Origin: an uncultured Alphaproteobacteria bacterium | GTDB lineage: Bacteria; Pseudomonadota; Alphaproteobacteria; Rs-D84 | Assembly: GCA_937900435.1 (NCBI GenBank) | Contig: CALCEG010000067.1 | Span: 1 to 9,325 of the forward strand | Direction: 5' to 3' | Length of the DNA: 9,325 nt | In this document: positions 1-6,590 of the stretch, piece by piece | How positions within the stretch are numbered: the first letter of the stretch is position 1 | Layout: every line of letters begins with the position of its first letter | The notes under the pieces: generated by a model | What the model was told of the DNA's origin: nothing | The model's database searches: none | The model's input: the letters and a program-made list of their open reading frames with translations, nothing else | Made by a program: the position numbers and the translations under genes

Positions 1-723
1 CGTTAGTGGGGATTTCAAATCGTGGCTGACCGCGTTTAACATATCTGTACGGGTGCGATTGTATCGGTCAAGACGTTCTTTCATTTTTATCATAGATGCT
101 GCAGCATCGCGGATTTCTTTGGAACCTGTTGGTTCAAACCCAGGCGCGTCCAAACCGCGTCCAAAACGATTCGCTGCGCGCGCAATGCGACGTATGCTGC
201 GCGTGTGTATTATTATAAATGGTGTAATTAACAGCGATACAATTAAAATAGAACCAATTATCCATATAATAAAGACTTCTGTACTGGTGGAATAAATTCT
301 GTACAGTGATGTGCCAAATGTCGCAATCTTGTCGTCTTGGGTCGGGATGTCAATAAAGACCAAGCGTTTACCCTTGTCAATGTATAATTGGGCAGGACGA
401 TTTAAACGACTGGATAATTCAAGCGCAAGTTTTCCAGCCTCACGCGAGTGGTTGTTGTTGCGTGATGGGCGGTTTAATTTTTCATTTATGCTGACGTTTA
501 TGCCGATGTCGCGTGCCATTTGCTGGGCGGTGGAAATGTTCCCGTTGTCCAAGAAGTTCATCATGGTTGTTATCTCGCCCGATAGGGTGCGCGCCAATGT
601 GTCGTGAACGCGCGACCAGTGGTTGCCAAAAAAGGCATTCGCAACGATAACCTGGGCAATTAATAGCGGTACAAGGATTAATAAGATTGTTCTGGCTGAA
701 AATCCGCGTGGTATTAATTTCAT
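1..723 (-). CDS. EnvZ-like membrane sensor histidine kinase (partial, N-terminal 241 residues)
   Basis: Inner-membrane sensor kinase expected to autophosphorylate on His and pass the phosphate to the response regulator encoded just upstream. The visible part starts MKLIPRGFSARTILLIL, with TM1 at about residues 14-31. A periplasmic sensor region of about 115 residues follows, then TM2 at about 150-172 (VFIIWIIGSILIV...) and a HAMP linker to about residue 222. The H-box SHDLKSPLT is at 233-241, with His234 as phospho-acceptor. The window ends directly after the H-box, so the ATP-binding domain is outside it. Topology and His position resemble E. coli EnvZ (His243, from memory). The ATG at 723 lies 11 nt after the regulator's stop codon and has only a weak Shine-Dalgarno (AAAGAA). 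Fold and class are secure; the stimulus is unknown. Confidence 0.93.
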   Translation of the reverse strand, partial: MKLIPRGFSARTILLILVPLLIAQVIVANAFFGNHWSRVHDTLARTLSGEITTMMNFLDNGNISTAQQMARDIGINVSINEKLNRPSRNNNHSREAGKLALELSSRLNRPAQLYIDKGKRLVFIDIPTQDDKIATFGTSLYRIYSTSTEVFIIWIIGSILIVSLLITPFIIIHTRSIRRIARAANRFGRGLDAPGFEPTGSKEIRDAAASMIKMKERLDRYNRTRTDMLNAVSHDLKSPLT

Positions 724-734
724 TGTGTTGTTCT

Positions 735-1373
735 TTATTTGTCTGTGTGGGCAAGAAGTTTATAGCCCTGCCCCCGAATTGTTATTATGTCCAGTGTTGA
801 TGATACTAAATTTATTTTCATACGCAAGCGTTTTGCAACCATTGGGGCTGCAGGCGAAATGTTGCCAATGGGTGTGGTTAATTGGGTTAGTAATTTCTTT
901 TCTTCCTTGGACAGGTTTAGTAATGTCTTGTCCTTGGTTTGTGGATTGATTATAAAAAATTCATCGTTAATAATGCATATTTCAGGTGGCAGTTTTGTTG
1001 TTTCTTGGGGTTTGTTTGGGATTATGTTATTTAATCGCAACACAAGTTCGCGAAATTGAAACGGCTTTGCCAGATAGTCGTTCGCCCCACAAGATAAACC
1101 GTCAATCGTGTTTTCAGAACCTGTCATCGCTGTTAACATCAGTACTGGCGTCTGGTTGCCGCGTTTGCGTATGTTTTGCAAGAAAGATAAACCGTCAAGC
1201 CCAGACATCATTCGGTCCAGAACAATAGCGTCAACAGATATTCGTGATAGAATTTCATCGGCTTGTTCGGCAGAGTTTGCAGATAAAATGTTAAAGCCTT
1301 CGTTGCGCAACCCATTGCTTAATGTTTTGCGTAAAATGTCGTCGTCGTCAACTACTAATACGGTCTTTATCAT
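735..1373 (-). CDS. OmpR-family response regulator
   Basis: DNA-binding partner of the kinase encoded downstream. The N-terminal receiver domain (residues 1-118) has the acidic cluster D9-D12, phospho-acceptor D53 (IVLDRMM), switch T81 (MLTAM) and K103 (AKPF). A linker runs to about 150. The C-terminal winged helix is recognisable from the recognition-helix region MVAKRLRMKI (178-187) and the wing motif IRGQGYKL (199-206). At 212 residues it is shorter than the usual 220-240, because the N-terminal sheet and first helix of the effector domain are reduced. Its ATG overlaps the TGA of the exported-protein gene as ATGA with no clear ribosome binding site of its own, which suggests translational coupling. 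OmpR family is clear. Whether it is the functional OmpR or another paralogue cannot be told from sequence. Confidence 0.94.
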   Translation of the reverse strand: MIKTVLVVDDDDILRKTLSNGLRNEGFNILSANSAEQADEILSRISVDAIVLDRMMSGLDGLSFLQNIRKRGNQTPVLMLTAMTGSENTIDGLSCGANDYLAKPFQFRELVLRLNNIIPNKPQETTKLPPEICIINDEFFIINPQTKDKTLLNLSKEEKKLLTQLTTPIGNISPAAPMVAKRLRMKINLVSSTLDIITIRGQGYKLLAHTDK

Positions 1374-2299
1374 TTGTTCAATGGTTCTACGGCATATTCG
1401 CCAGGTTGTATCGTGCGCATCGCATTGTTTGCCCCAGCCATATCTTCATCGTATACGGCCGCGCGGAATTGCATATTGTTGGTCGCAAATTCTGTCTTGA
1501 ATAATGCATAGCCTGTGCCACCACCTGTTGTTGGACCCTGCATCCCCAGCGAGTAATAACCGCCCAGAATGCCATAGTCAAGGTCAATGTAATCCAGACT
1601 GATTATAAGCGATATGCTGCTGATACCATCGCTGGTCATATTGCAGGAAAATTCGCGATTTGATAATACTGCCTCGGAATTAACGGGAACCATCAAGTCC
1701 ATCACAGTTGGCTCGCAAACCCTGTTTATGCCGTTTACTAAAAATTCGTATGTCATACCAACAGTCGCCTTGGACAGACCGGTTGAAACACTGACTTGCG
1801 AGATTGTTGCCTTAGGGATCTTTACCATCGCGTTTGCAATGCCACTGCGTACAGGAAACGATATGCCAGATTGCAGACAGTCGCGTGAAAATGGGTCGGC
1901 TTCGCAAATATAAACGCGTGAGTGGGCGTTCATCATAAACATATTTGCAAGACTGTTGAATAAAAATGAACGTGTAATCTTGTCGTTCAGGCGTGTGCAA
2001 CCAAAATTACGGCAGATAACCATTGGCCTGTTCGCGAACATAACGCCAGGATGTTCATAAGCTTCTATATTGCGGGCAGCTATTATGTTGTCGTCATAAT
2101 CCAGACTGTCAGCGCGTTCCATAAATTCTGATTCTGGAATAAAATTCGGGTCGTCTGGGTACGCATAATAAGATTGCACAGGTGTTTCTGTGTAAACTGT
2201 CTGAAAATCTTCGTACATATAATTGTTCATATAGCCGTTCGCATAGGCGGAAAATCCGCAGAAAATAGCGAAAAATGTACTAAAAAGATATTTTTGCAT
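1370..2299 (-). CDS. Exported protein of unknown function, first gene of the two-component operon
   Basis: I do not recognise the family. Residues 1-20 form a signal peptide (KYLFSTFFAIFCGFS core, cleavage after AYA), so a periplasmic or secreted protein of about 289 residues is expected. After cleavage there is a Tyr/Asn/Asp-rich, probably disordered segment (about 22-70). The mature part has six Cys (96, 101, 132, 141, 195, 219), an even number that would permit three disulfides. The C-terminal half is rich in beta-type sequence with a Gly-rich turn GPTTGGGTGYA (255-265). There is no lipobox and no later membrane span. The start is supported by AAAGG seven nt upstream and by a promoter at 2328-2357. 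Its stop overlaps the regulator start, so it is made together with the signalling pair. A role as sensor accessory or envelope-stress ligand is inference. Confidence 0.85.
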   Translation of the reverse strand: MQKYLFSTFFAIFCGFSAYANGYMNNYMYEDFQTVYTETPVQSYYAYPDDPNFIPESEFMERADSLDYDDNIIAARNIEAYEHPGVMFANRPMVICRNFGCTRLNDKITRSFLFNSLANMFMMNAHSRVYICEADPFSRDCLQSGISFPVRSGIANAMVKIPKATISQVSVSTGLSKATVGMTYEFLVNGINRVCEPTVMDLMVPVNSEAVLSNREFSCNMTSDGISSISLIISLDYIDLDYGILGGYYSLGMQGPTTGGGTGYALFKTEFATNNMQFRAAVYDEDMAGANNAMRTIQPGEYAVEPLNK

Positions 2300-2327
2300 G
2301 TCGTTGCCTTTGGTTCTCTCTGGTTGA

Positions 2328-2357
2328 ATATTAGAACATTTTTGTTATTTGTGTCAA
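2328..2357 (-). promoter_or_regulatory. Sigma-70-type promoter for the exported protein / two-component operon
   Basis: On the minus strand a perfect -35 TTGACA (2352-2357) is followed 18 bp later by TAATAT (2328-2333). Transcription would start near 2321, leaving a leader of about 20 nt before the ATG at 2299. The -10 box overlaps a TTAGAAC half-site (2331-2337) that recurs in the opposing promoter. Confidence 0.6.
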
Positions 2358-2379
2358 AATAAAAATTTTTTATTGAAAT

Positions 2380-2408
2380 TTGTTTGTACTTTGTTCTAAG
2401 TTTAGAAT
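2380..2408 (+). promoter_or_regulatory. Probable promoter of the ruvB-rlpA-tol operon
   Basis: A -10-like TAGAAT (2403-2408) is preceded 17 bp upstream by a weak -35 TTGTTT (2380-2385). It leads into a leader of about 24 nt with GAAGG at 2424-2428 ahead of the ATG at 2438. The poor -35 makes this tentative and would suit an activated or repressed promoter. The -10 is embedded in the 2394-2407 palindrome. Confidence 0.4.
2394..2407. repeat. Perfect 14-bp palindrome TTCTAA-GT-TTAGAA in the divergent promoter region
   Basis: Six-base arms TTCTAA and TTAGAA flank a 2-bp spacer. The arm recurs as TTAGAAC at 2331-2337, overlapping the -10 of the opposing promoter. This arrangement would suit an operator read by one dimeric regulator at both promoters. 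In AT-rich DNA such a short palindrome can arise by chance, and no regulator is assigned. Confidence 0.35.
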
Positions 2409-2437
2409 AAATAAATATAAAAAGAAGGGTTAAAGGT

Positions 2438-3097
2438 ATGGTTGATATCATAATTTCTGGTGAATCTGGTAAATTGCACGCGGTTTATCATAAATCTGCA
2501 CAGGAAGCGGCACCGTTGGCGGTAATCTTGTCGGGAAATCCACGTCAAAAGTATCATATGAATGACAGGGTTTCGTATGCAATGTTTCGTGCGTTTATGG
2601 ATATCGGTTTTTCTGTTATCCGCTTTAATTATCGTGGGGTTGATGATTCTGATGGGGTAATTGGGACAACCGCTGAAAATATGCTGGATATTGCGACTGT
2701 TATTGATTGGATTCAAAATAATAATGAAGATAGCGATAAAATATGGCTGGCTGGACATCAGTTGGGGGCGTGGTATGTATTGCAGGCAATGATGCGCAGA
2801 CCAGAAATATCAGGTTTTGCACTGGTGTCGCCTGATTCACAGGTCGCAGACTTTGCATTTTTGTCACCCAGACCAAATCGTGGCTTGTTGTTGCAGGGTG
2901 CTATGGAATCAGATGAAGCGCGTGCGTTTGGCGTGCATTTAACGCAGGTCTTGAAAAAGCAAGCGCAAATTGATTTGGAAACTATTCGTGTAAAGGGTGC
3001 TGATGCGTTGTATTCTCAACCTGCGGATTTGCGCCAGATGTATAATGATTTAAAGGCCTATGTCGGGCGCGAAAACGCAGAAGATAAGTTGTTGTGA
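2438..3097 (+). CDS. Alpha/beta-hydrolase-fold protein with lost catalytic residues (COG2945-like)
   Basis: The 219-residue protein follows the layout of small alpha/beta hydrolases common in alphaproteobacteria. It has a beta-strand LAVILSGNP (27-35), MNDRVSY (41-47), the signature VIRFNYRGVDDSDG (60-73), a predicted nucleophile elbow WLAGHQLGAW (103-112), then MMRRPEISGFALVSP (118-132). The elbow reads G-H-Q-L-G, with Gln108 where family members have Ser. The later His motif (GANHFF in relatives, from memory) reads GADALY, and the Asp-bearing turn reads GAMESD. All three catalytic positions therefore look lost, so a binding or scaffold role is likelier than hydrolysis. The ATG is supported by GAAGG nine nt upstream. 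It opens the operon and ends 1 nt before ruvB. Fold is fairly sure; function is unknown. Confidence 0.8.
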   Translation: MVDIIISGESGKLHAVYHKSAQEAAPLAVILSGNPRQKYHMNDRVSYAMFRAFMDIGFSVIRFNYRGVDDSDGVIGTTAENMLDIATVIDWIQNNNEDSDKIWLAGHQLGAWYVLQAMMRRPEISGFALVSPDSQVADFAFLSPRPNRGLLLQGAMESDEARAFGVHLTQVLKKQAQIDLETIRVKGADALYSQPADLRQMYNDLKAYVGRENAEDKLL

Positions 3098-3098
3098 T

Positions 3099-4088
3099 AT
3101 GCAGAAGACAGAAAGATTCTTAGATGCAAATATTCCAGATGAGTTCGTTGGGTCGATTCGTCCGCGAACACTGGGGGATTTTATAGGACACGAAAGTTTA
3201 AAACAAAATTTATCCGTTTTTGTTTCTGGGGCGCGTAATCGTGGCGAAGCAATGGACCACGTTTTATTATATGGTCCCCCAGGGTTGGGAAAAACAACCT
3301 TGGCGCATATTGTTGCAAATGAATTGGGAACTAATTTTAGAGCCACCGCTGCGCCAATGTTGACCAAACAAGGGGATTTGGCGGCGATATTGACGTCTTT
3401 GGAACCAATGGACGTCTTGTTTATTGATGAAATTCATCGTCTGCCGACTGCGATTGAAGAAGTTTTGTATTCCGCGATGGAAGATTTTAAACTGGATATT
3501 ATGTTGGGCGAAGGACCCAGCGCGAAAAGTGTGCGTATCGACCTGCCCCCGTTTACGCTGGTGGGCGCAACAACGCGAACAGGATTGTTGTCTAATCCGT
3601 TGCGCGACAGGTTTGGTATTGATTTGCGCCTGACGTTTTATTCGCCGTCTGATTTGGCAAAGATTATTATGCGCAGTGCAAATATTCTGGGGATGCCGAT
3701 TGATGAAGAAGGTGCTTTGATGTTGGCGCAGTCTGCGCGTGGGACACCGCGTATCGCAAACCGTTTGCTGAAACGTGCGCGTGATTTTGCCAATGCGTTG
3801 GGCAGACAGCAAATTACAGCTGATACAATAAAAACTACATTGTTCCAGTTGCATATCGATGGCTGTGGATTGGATGAAATAGACCGCGAATATATGAATA
3901 TGATTATAAAGTTCTATGCTGGTGGGCCTGTGGGAATTGAAAATTTAGCCGCAGCATTGTCAGAGCCAAGCGATACGATTGAAGATGTGATAGAGCCTTA
4001 TTTGATGCAGTTGGGCTTTGTGCAACGTACCCCGCGTGGGCGTGTGATTACAGATGCAGGATATGCGCATTTGGGGGTGGAGAAATAA
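3099..4088 (+). CDS. ruvB: Holliday junction branch migration helicase subunit RuvB
   Basis: AAA+ motor that, with RuvA, drives branch migration of Holliday junctions during recombinational repair. Visible motifs are Walker A GPPGLGKTT (59-67), Walker B VLFIDE (106-111), sensor 1 GATTR (156-160), the arginine-finger segment LRDRFG (168-173), and the C-terminal winged helix with YLMQLGFVQRTPRGR near the end. At 329 residues it has normal length. I start at ATG 3099, 1 nt after the preceding stop, because MQKTERF leads straight into the family's N-terminus. An in-frame ATG at 3060 would add 13 unrelated residues and overlap the previous gene. No good Shine-Dalgarno precedes 3099, so translational coupling is likely. 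ruvA and ruvC are not in the window, although they usually sit next to ruvB in alphaproteobacteria. Confidence 0.98.
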   Translation: MQKTERFLDANIPDEFVGSIRPRTLGDFIGHESLKQNLSVFVSGARNRGEAMDHVLLYGPPGLGKTTLAHIVANELGTNFRATAAPMLTKQGDLAAILTSLEPMDVLFIDEIHRLPTAIEEVLYSAMEDFKLDIMLGEGPSAKSVRIDLPPFTLVGATTRTGLLSNPLRDRFGIDLRLTFYSPSDLAKIIMRSANILGMPIDEEGALMLAQSARGTPRIANRLLKRARDFANALGRQQITADTIKTTLFQLHIDGCGLDEIDREYMNMIIKFYAGGPVGIENLAAALSEPSDTIEDVIEPYLMQLGFVQRTPRGRVITDAGYAHLGVEK

Positions 4089-4090
4089 CA

Positions 4091-4519
4091 GTGTTGAAAA
4101 AGATATTTTTGCTGGGGGTTCTGTTTGTACTGGTTGGATGTGGCGGTGGTACAAAAGTATATAAAATAAATACGAAGCCATATACTGTTGCAGGACAGAC
4201 GTATTACCCACTTGAAAGCGCAAAGGGTTTTTCTGAAACAGGTGTTGCATCATGGTATGGGGATAAGTTTCATGGACGCAAAACCGCCAGTGGTGAAAGA
4301 TATAATCAACGCGATTTGACTGCGGCGCATAAAACGCTGCCTTTTGGAACAAAGGTTCGTGTAAAAAATACTCAAAATGGAAAAAGTGTCGTTGTGCGAA
4401 TTAATGATAGGGGGCCGTTTACCAAAGGACGCATTATCGATGTGTCGCGCGGTGCAGCAAAAAAATTGGGTATGATAAAGTCTGGTACCGCAAAAGTTAA
4501 TATTAAAGTAGTGGATTAA
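4091..4519 (+). CDS. rlpA: RlpA-type septal lytic transglycosylase lipoprotein
   Basis: Outer-membrane lipoprotein with a double-psi beta-barrel. RlpA enzymes cleave peptidoglycan glycan strands stripped of stem peptides, mainly at the division septum. Residues 1-16 are a lipoprotein signal with lipobox LVGC, making Cys17 the lipidated residue. The barrel spans about 50-140, with the hallmark GVASWYGDKFHGRKTASGE (51-69), AAHKTLPFGT (78-87) and RINDRGPFTKGRIIDVS (103-119), which carries the catalytic Asp106. There is no C-terminal SPOR domain, so septal targeting must rely on something else. At 142 residues it is a minimal version. The start is GTG at 4091 with GGAG eight nt upstream; TTG at 4094 is the alternative. 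It follows ruvB by 2 nt and precedes ybgC by 3 nt. Confidence 0.95.
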   Translation: MLKKIFLLGVLFVLVGCGGGTKVYKINTKPYTVAGQTYYPLESAKGFSETGVASWYGDKFHGRKTASGERYNQRDLTAAHKTLPFGTKVRVKNTQNGKSVVVRINDRGPFTKGRIIDVSRGAAKKLGMIKSGTAKVNIKVVD

Positions 4520-4522
4520 ATT

Positions 4523-4900
4523 ATGAGTAAAGTACACAAATTTCCTTTTTCAATTGCATATGCCGATACAGATGCCGAAGGCATCGTTTATCATGCGCGA
4601 TATTTGGAAATTGCGGAACGTGCGCGTATGAACTGGTTGCGTGGTCGCTTAAAGGCTGATGGTGATGTGGGGTTTGTTGTGAAAGAACTTAATATAAAGT
4701 ATTTTCAGCCATTAATGGTCGCAGATGATTTTGTCGTAGAAACAGTTATGACAGATGTTGGGGCGGCGGTGGTAAAGGTTGAACAAAAGTTCGTGAAAGA
4801 TGATGTAATTTGTGCTATAATAAATCTTAAGGTTGCGTATCTGGGGGAAAATATGCGTCCAAAACGTATACCAGAAAGTTTTATAAAAGATTTAATGTAG
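4523..4900 (+). CDS. ybgC: YbgC-type acyl-CoA thioesterase (hotdog fold)
   Basis: Single-domain hotdog thioesterase of 125 residues, the usual family length. YbgC proteins hydrolyse acyl-CoA thioesters in the cytoplasm, are linked to phospholipid metabolism, and are classically the first gene of tol-pal operons. The active-site block YADTDAEGIVYHARY (13-27) is intact: Asp17 and His24 match the catalytic Asp18 and His25 of E. coli YbgC, followed by the helix LEIAERARMNWLR (28-40). The ATG lies 3 nt after the rlpA stop. tolQ follows after 21 nt, the largest gap in the operon, with a strong ribosome binding site. The actual acyl substrate cannot be read from sequence. Confidence 0.93.
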   Translation: MSKVHKFPFSIAYADTDAEGIVYHARYLEIAERARMNWLRGRLKADGDVGFVVKELNIKYFQPLMVADDFVVETVMTDVGAAVVKVEQKFVKDDVICAIINLKVAYLGENMRPKRIPESFIKDLM

Positions 4901-4921
4901 AAAAAAGAAAGGAAGGGAAAA

Positions 4922-5413
4922 ATGGAAAGTAATTTTTCGTTGATGTCGTTGTTTACAGGCGATTGGATGACGGTATTTATATCTATTGTTTTAGTTGGCT
5001 TTAGTGTTGCTTCTTGGGCGGTGATTATTGAGAAAATACGGCTGTGGCGCGCCGTCAAAAGAACCCCTGTCAGGGTCAAGGCAGATGATAACTTGATGGT
5101 GGTGGCTGATAAAATGATACGTCCGTTTGATAAAAATTTATGGTTCTTGTCAATGGTTGCGTATATTTCGCCTTTTATTGGGTTGTTTGGAACTGTTTGG
5201 GGGGTTATGGATTCGTTTGCGTCAATCGGGGTTAATCAGTCAGTAAGTATCGGGGTTATTGCACCAGGATTGGCGGTTGCATTGGGAACAACGGCCTTGG
5301 GATTAATCGCGGCGGTGCCAGCAGCAATTGCGCATCAATATTTTGCAAAAAAAGCAGATGATTTATATGACAGACTGGTTGAATCGTGTCGTGAATTTAA
5401 ATCTAAAAAATAA
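4922..5413 (+). CDS. tolQ: Compact TolQ, stator subunit of the Tol-Pal complex
   Basis: Inner-membrane proton-channel subunit that with TolR energises TolA for outer-membrane constriction during division. TM1 is about residues 17-37 (GFSVASWAVII). TM2 contains ISPFIGLFGTVWGVM (82-96) with Thr91. TM3 is IAPGLAVALGTTALGLIAAV (113-132) with Thr124. These Thr line the ion path in the TolQ/ExbB/MotA family. The protein is only 163 residues against about 230 for E. coli TolQ. The missing part is the cytoplasmic loop between TM1 and TM2, here about 35 residues instead of about 90. The frame is open throughout and the membrane motifs are intact, so this looks like a natural compaction. The RBS AAGGAAGGG precedes the ATG. 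Neighbouring tolR and tolA favour TolQ over ExbB. Confidence 0.94.
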   Translation: MESNFSLMSLFTGDWMTVFISIVLVGFSVASWAVIIEKIRLWRAVKRTPVRVKADDNLMVVADKMIRPFDKNLWFLSMVAYISPFIGLFGTVWGVMDSFASIGVNQSVSIGVIAPGLAVALGTTALGLIAAVPAAIAHQYFAKKADDLYDRLVESCREFKSKK

Positions 5414-5423
5414 GGAAAATATT

Positions 5424-5822
5424 ATGTCTAGGTTAAGACGCAGACAATCAGACAGTTCAATACAGTTGACACCAATGATTGACGTGATGACCGTTTTGTT
5501 GGCGGTCTTTATGGTAACAACACCGATGATGACAACAGGTATTGATTTAGAATTACCGCGCGCAGGCGCATCGGCGATGACGGGGGCGGATCACGCAATA
5601 CAGGTAAGCGTTGATTCAAATGGACGGTATTTCTTGTCTGAAATGGAATTGCCACGCGATGAAATTGTAAAGCGTATTGTTGCAATGCGTGGTGAAAATC
5701 CACAGCTGACAATAATGATAAGTGGGGATACGCGTACGGACTATGGCGCGGTTATGTCGATGATGGGGAAACTAAAAGATGCAGGAATCCAAAAAGTTGG
5801 ATTGCGTACACAACCGGAATAA
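5424..5822 (+). CDS. tolR: TolR, stator subunit of the Tol-Pal complex
   Basis: Single-span inner-membrane protein of 132 residues that partners TolQ. The basic N-terminus MSRLRRRQSD is followed by IQLTPMIDVMTVLLAVFMVT (13-32). This contains Asp20, the essential proton-carrying residue equivalent to Asp23 of E. coli TolR. The periplasmic domain (about 40-130) ends LTIMISGDTRTDYGAVMSMM and GIQKVGLRTQ, typical of TolR/ExbD. An upstream in-frame ATG at 5328 would overlap tolQ by about 85 nt with unrelated sequence. ATG 5424 is preferred because AAGGA overlaps the tolQ stop at the right spacing and the basic N-terminus matches the family. Length is slightly below the roughly 140 residues of most homologues. 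Confidence 0.95.
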   Translation: MSRLRRRQSDSSIQLTPMIDVMTVLLAVFMVTTPMMTTGIDLELPRAGASAMTGADHAIQVSVDSNGRYFLSEMELPRDEIVKRIVAMRGENPQLTIMISGDTRTDYGAVMSMMGKLKDAGIQKVGLRTQPE

Positions 5823-5825
5823 AAT

Positions 5826-6590
5826 ATGGCAAAGTTTAATTTGTTTTCTGCTGAAAATTTGTTGATGTCTGTGTGTGGGCATTTGGCTCTGGGGGCGATT
5901 ATATTGACATCGTTCTTTGTTGTTTTGGACAGGGCGCGATTGGTTGCACCAGATAGAATCCAAATTATGGAAATAGATTTAAATGATGTTGTGGTGTCTG
6001 GTGAAGAAACAAAACTCTATAATGTTGGTGTTGTGGAAAAAGAAACGCCAAAGGAAGAAAAAGTCATTCCAAAAGTAGAAGAAAAAGTAAAAGAACCAGA
6101 AGTTGAATCAGAGCCAGAAGAAATAACTGCACCAACCTTGGTTGAAGAAAAAAAAGTACAAGAAAAAGTAGAAGAAAAGCAAGAAAAGCCGGAATCTAAA
6201 CCAGTAAAAGAGGCGCCGGTACAAAAGAAAAAACGTGTGGTTCGTGTTAATCGCGAAGTTTTGTCGCTGGACAGGACGCTGACAGTGTCTGTGGTGGATG
6301 CGTTTCGTGTGGCGATGACGCGGTGTTGGGCGATTGATACAACCCGACCAGATATCGCTGATATTCGGGCGGTCGCGCATTTGACGATGCGTAAAAATGG
6401 CACTGTGCGTGATGTTTGGTTTGAATCAGCGGCGCGCGCAGAAACAGACCCAGGTTTTGCGTATGTCTTGGGTACTATTCGTGATGCAATAAATGTGTGT
6501 CAGCCGTTCCGTATGTTGCCAGAAAACGAATTTTCAAAGTGGGAAAAAATCCAGTTGACCTTTTATCCGACACAGGGGAAAGTTTTATAA
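5826..6590 (+). CDS. tolA: TolA-like periplasm-spanning protein of the Tol-Pal system
   Basis: Links the TolQR motor to the outer membrane. The N-terminal membrane anchor is at about residues 13-34 (LMSVCGHLALGAIILTSFF). A Glu/Lys/Pro/Val-rich segment follows (71-136, repeated EEKV and EKP units) in place of the long Ala/Lys helix of E. coli TolA. The C-terminal globular domain (about 150-254) has Cys167 and Cys225, which could form the disulfide seen in TolA domain III, plus AHLTMRKNGTVRDVWF. At 254 residues it is much shorter than E. coli TolA (about 420), mostly through domain II. The Pro-rich spacer recalls TonB, but TolQ/TolR context and the C-terminal domain favour TolA. It lies 3 nt after tolR and is last in the operon: tolB and pal do not follow. 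Confidence 0.9.
   Translation: MAKFNLFSAENLLMSVCGHLALGAIILTSFFVVLDRARLVAPDRIQIMEIDLNDVVVSGEETKLYNVGVVEKETPKEEKVIPKVEEKVKEPEVESEPEEITAPTLVEEKKVQEKVEEKQEKPESKPVKEAPVQKKKRVVRVNREVLSLDRTLTVSVVDAFRVAMTRCWAIDTTRPDIADIRAVAHLTMRKNGTVRDVWFESAARAETDPGFAYVLGTIRDAINVCQPFRMLPENEFSKWEKIQLTFYPTQGKVL

Noticed and set aside
3060..3098. Upstream in-frame ATG for ruvB
   Set aside because: It adds 13 residues with no family match and overlaps the previous gene. The ATG at 3099 gives a normal RuvB N-terminus.
5328..5423. Upstream in-frame start for tolR
   Set aside because: It would put 32 residues encoded in a second frame of the tolQ 3' end ahead of the basic TolR N-terminus. ATG 5424 has a proper ribosome binding site.
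6017..6403. Long Ser/Phe/Thr-rich frames on the minus strand of tolA
   Set aside because: They are the antisense reading of the Glu/Lys-rich tolA spacer; low complexity on one strand keeps the other open.
4922..6590. Reading the motor genes as ExbB-ExbD-TonB
   Set aside because: The GLFGTVWG motif, ybgC next door and the Cys-paired C-terminal domain of the third protein fit TolQ-TolR-TolA better, despite the Pro/Lys/Glu-rich spacer that recalls TonB.
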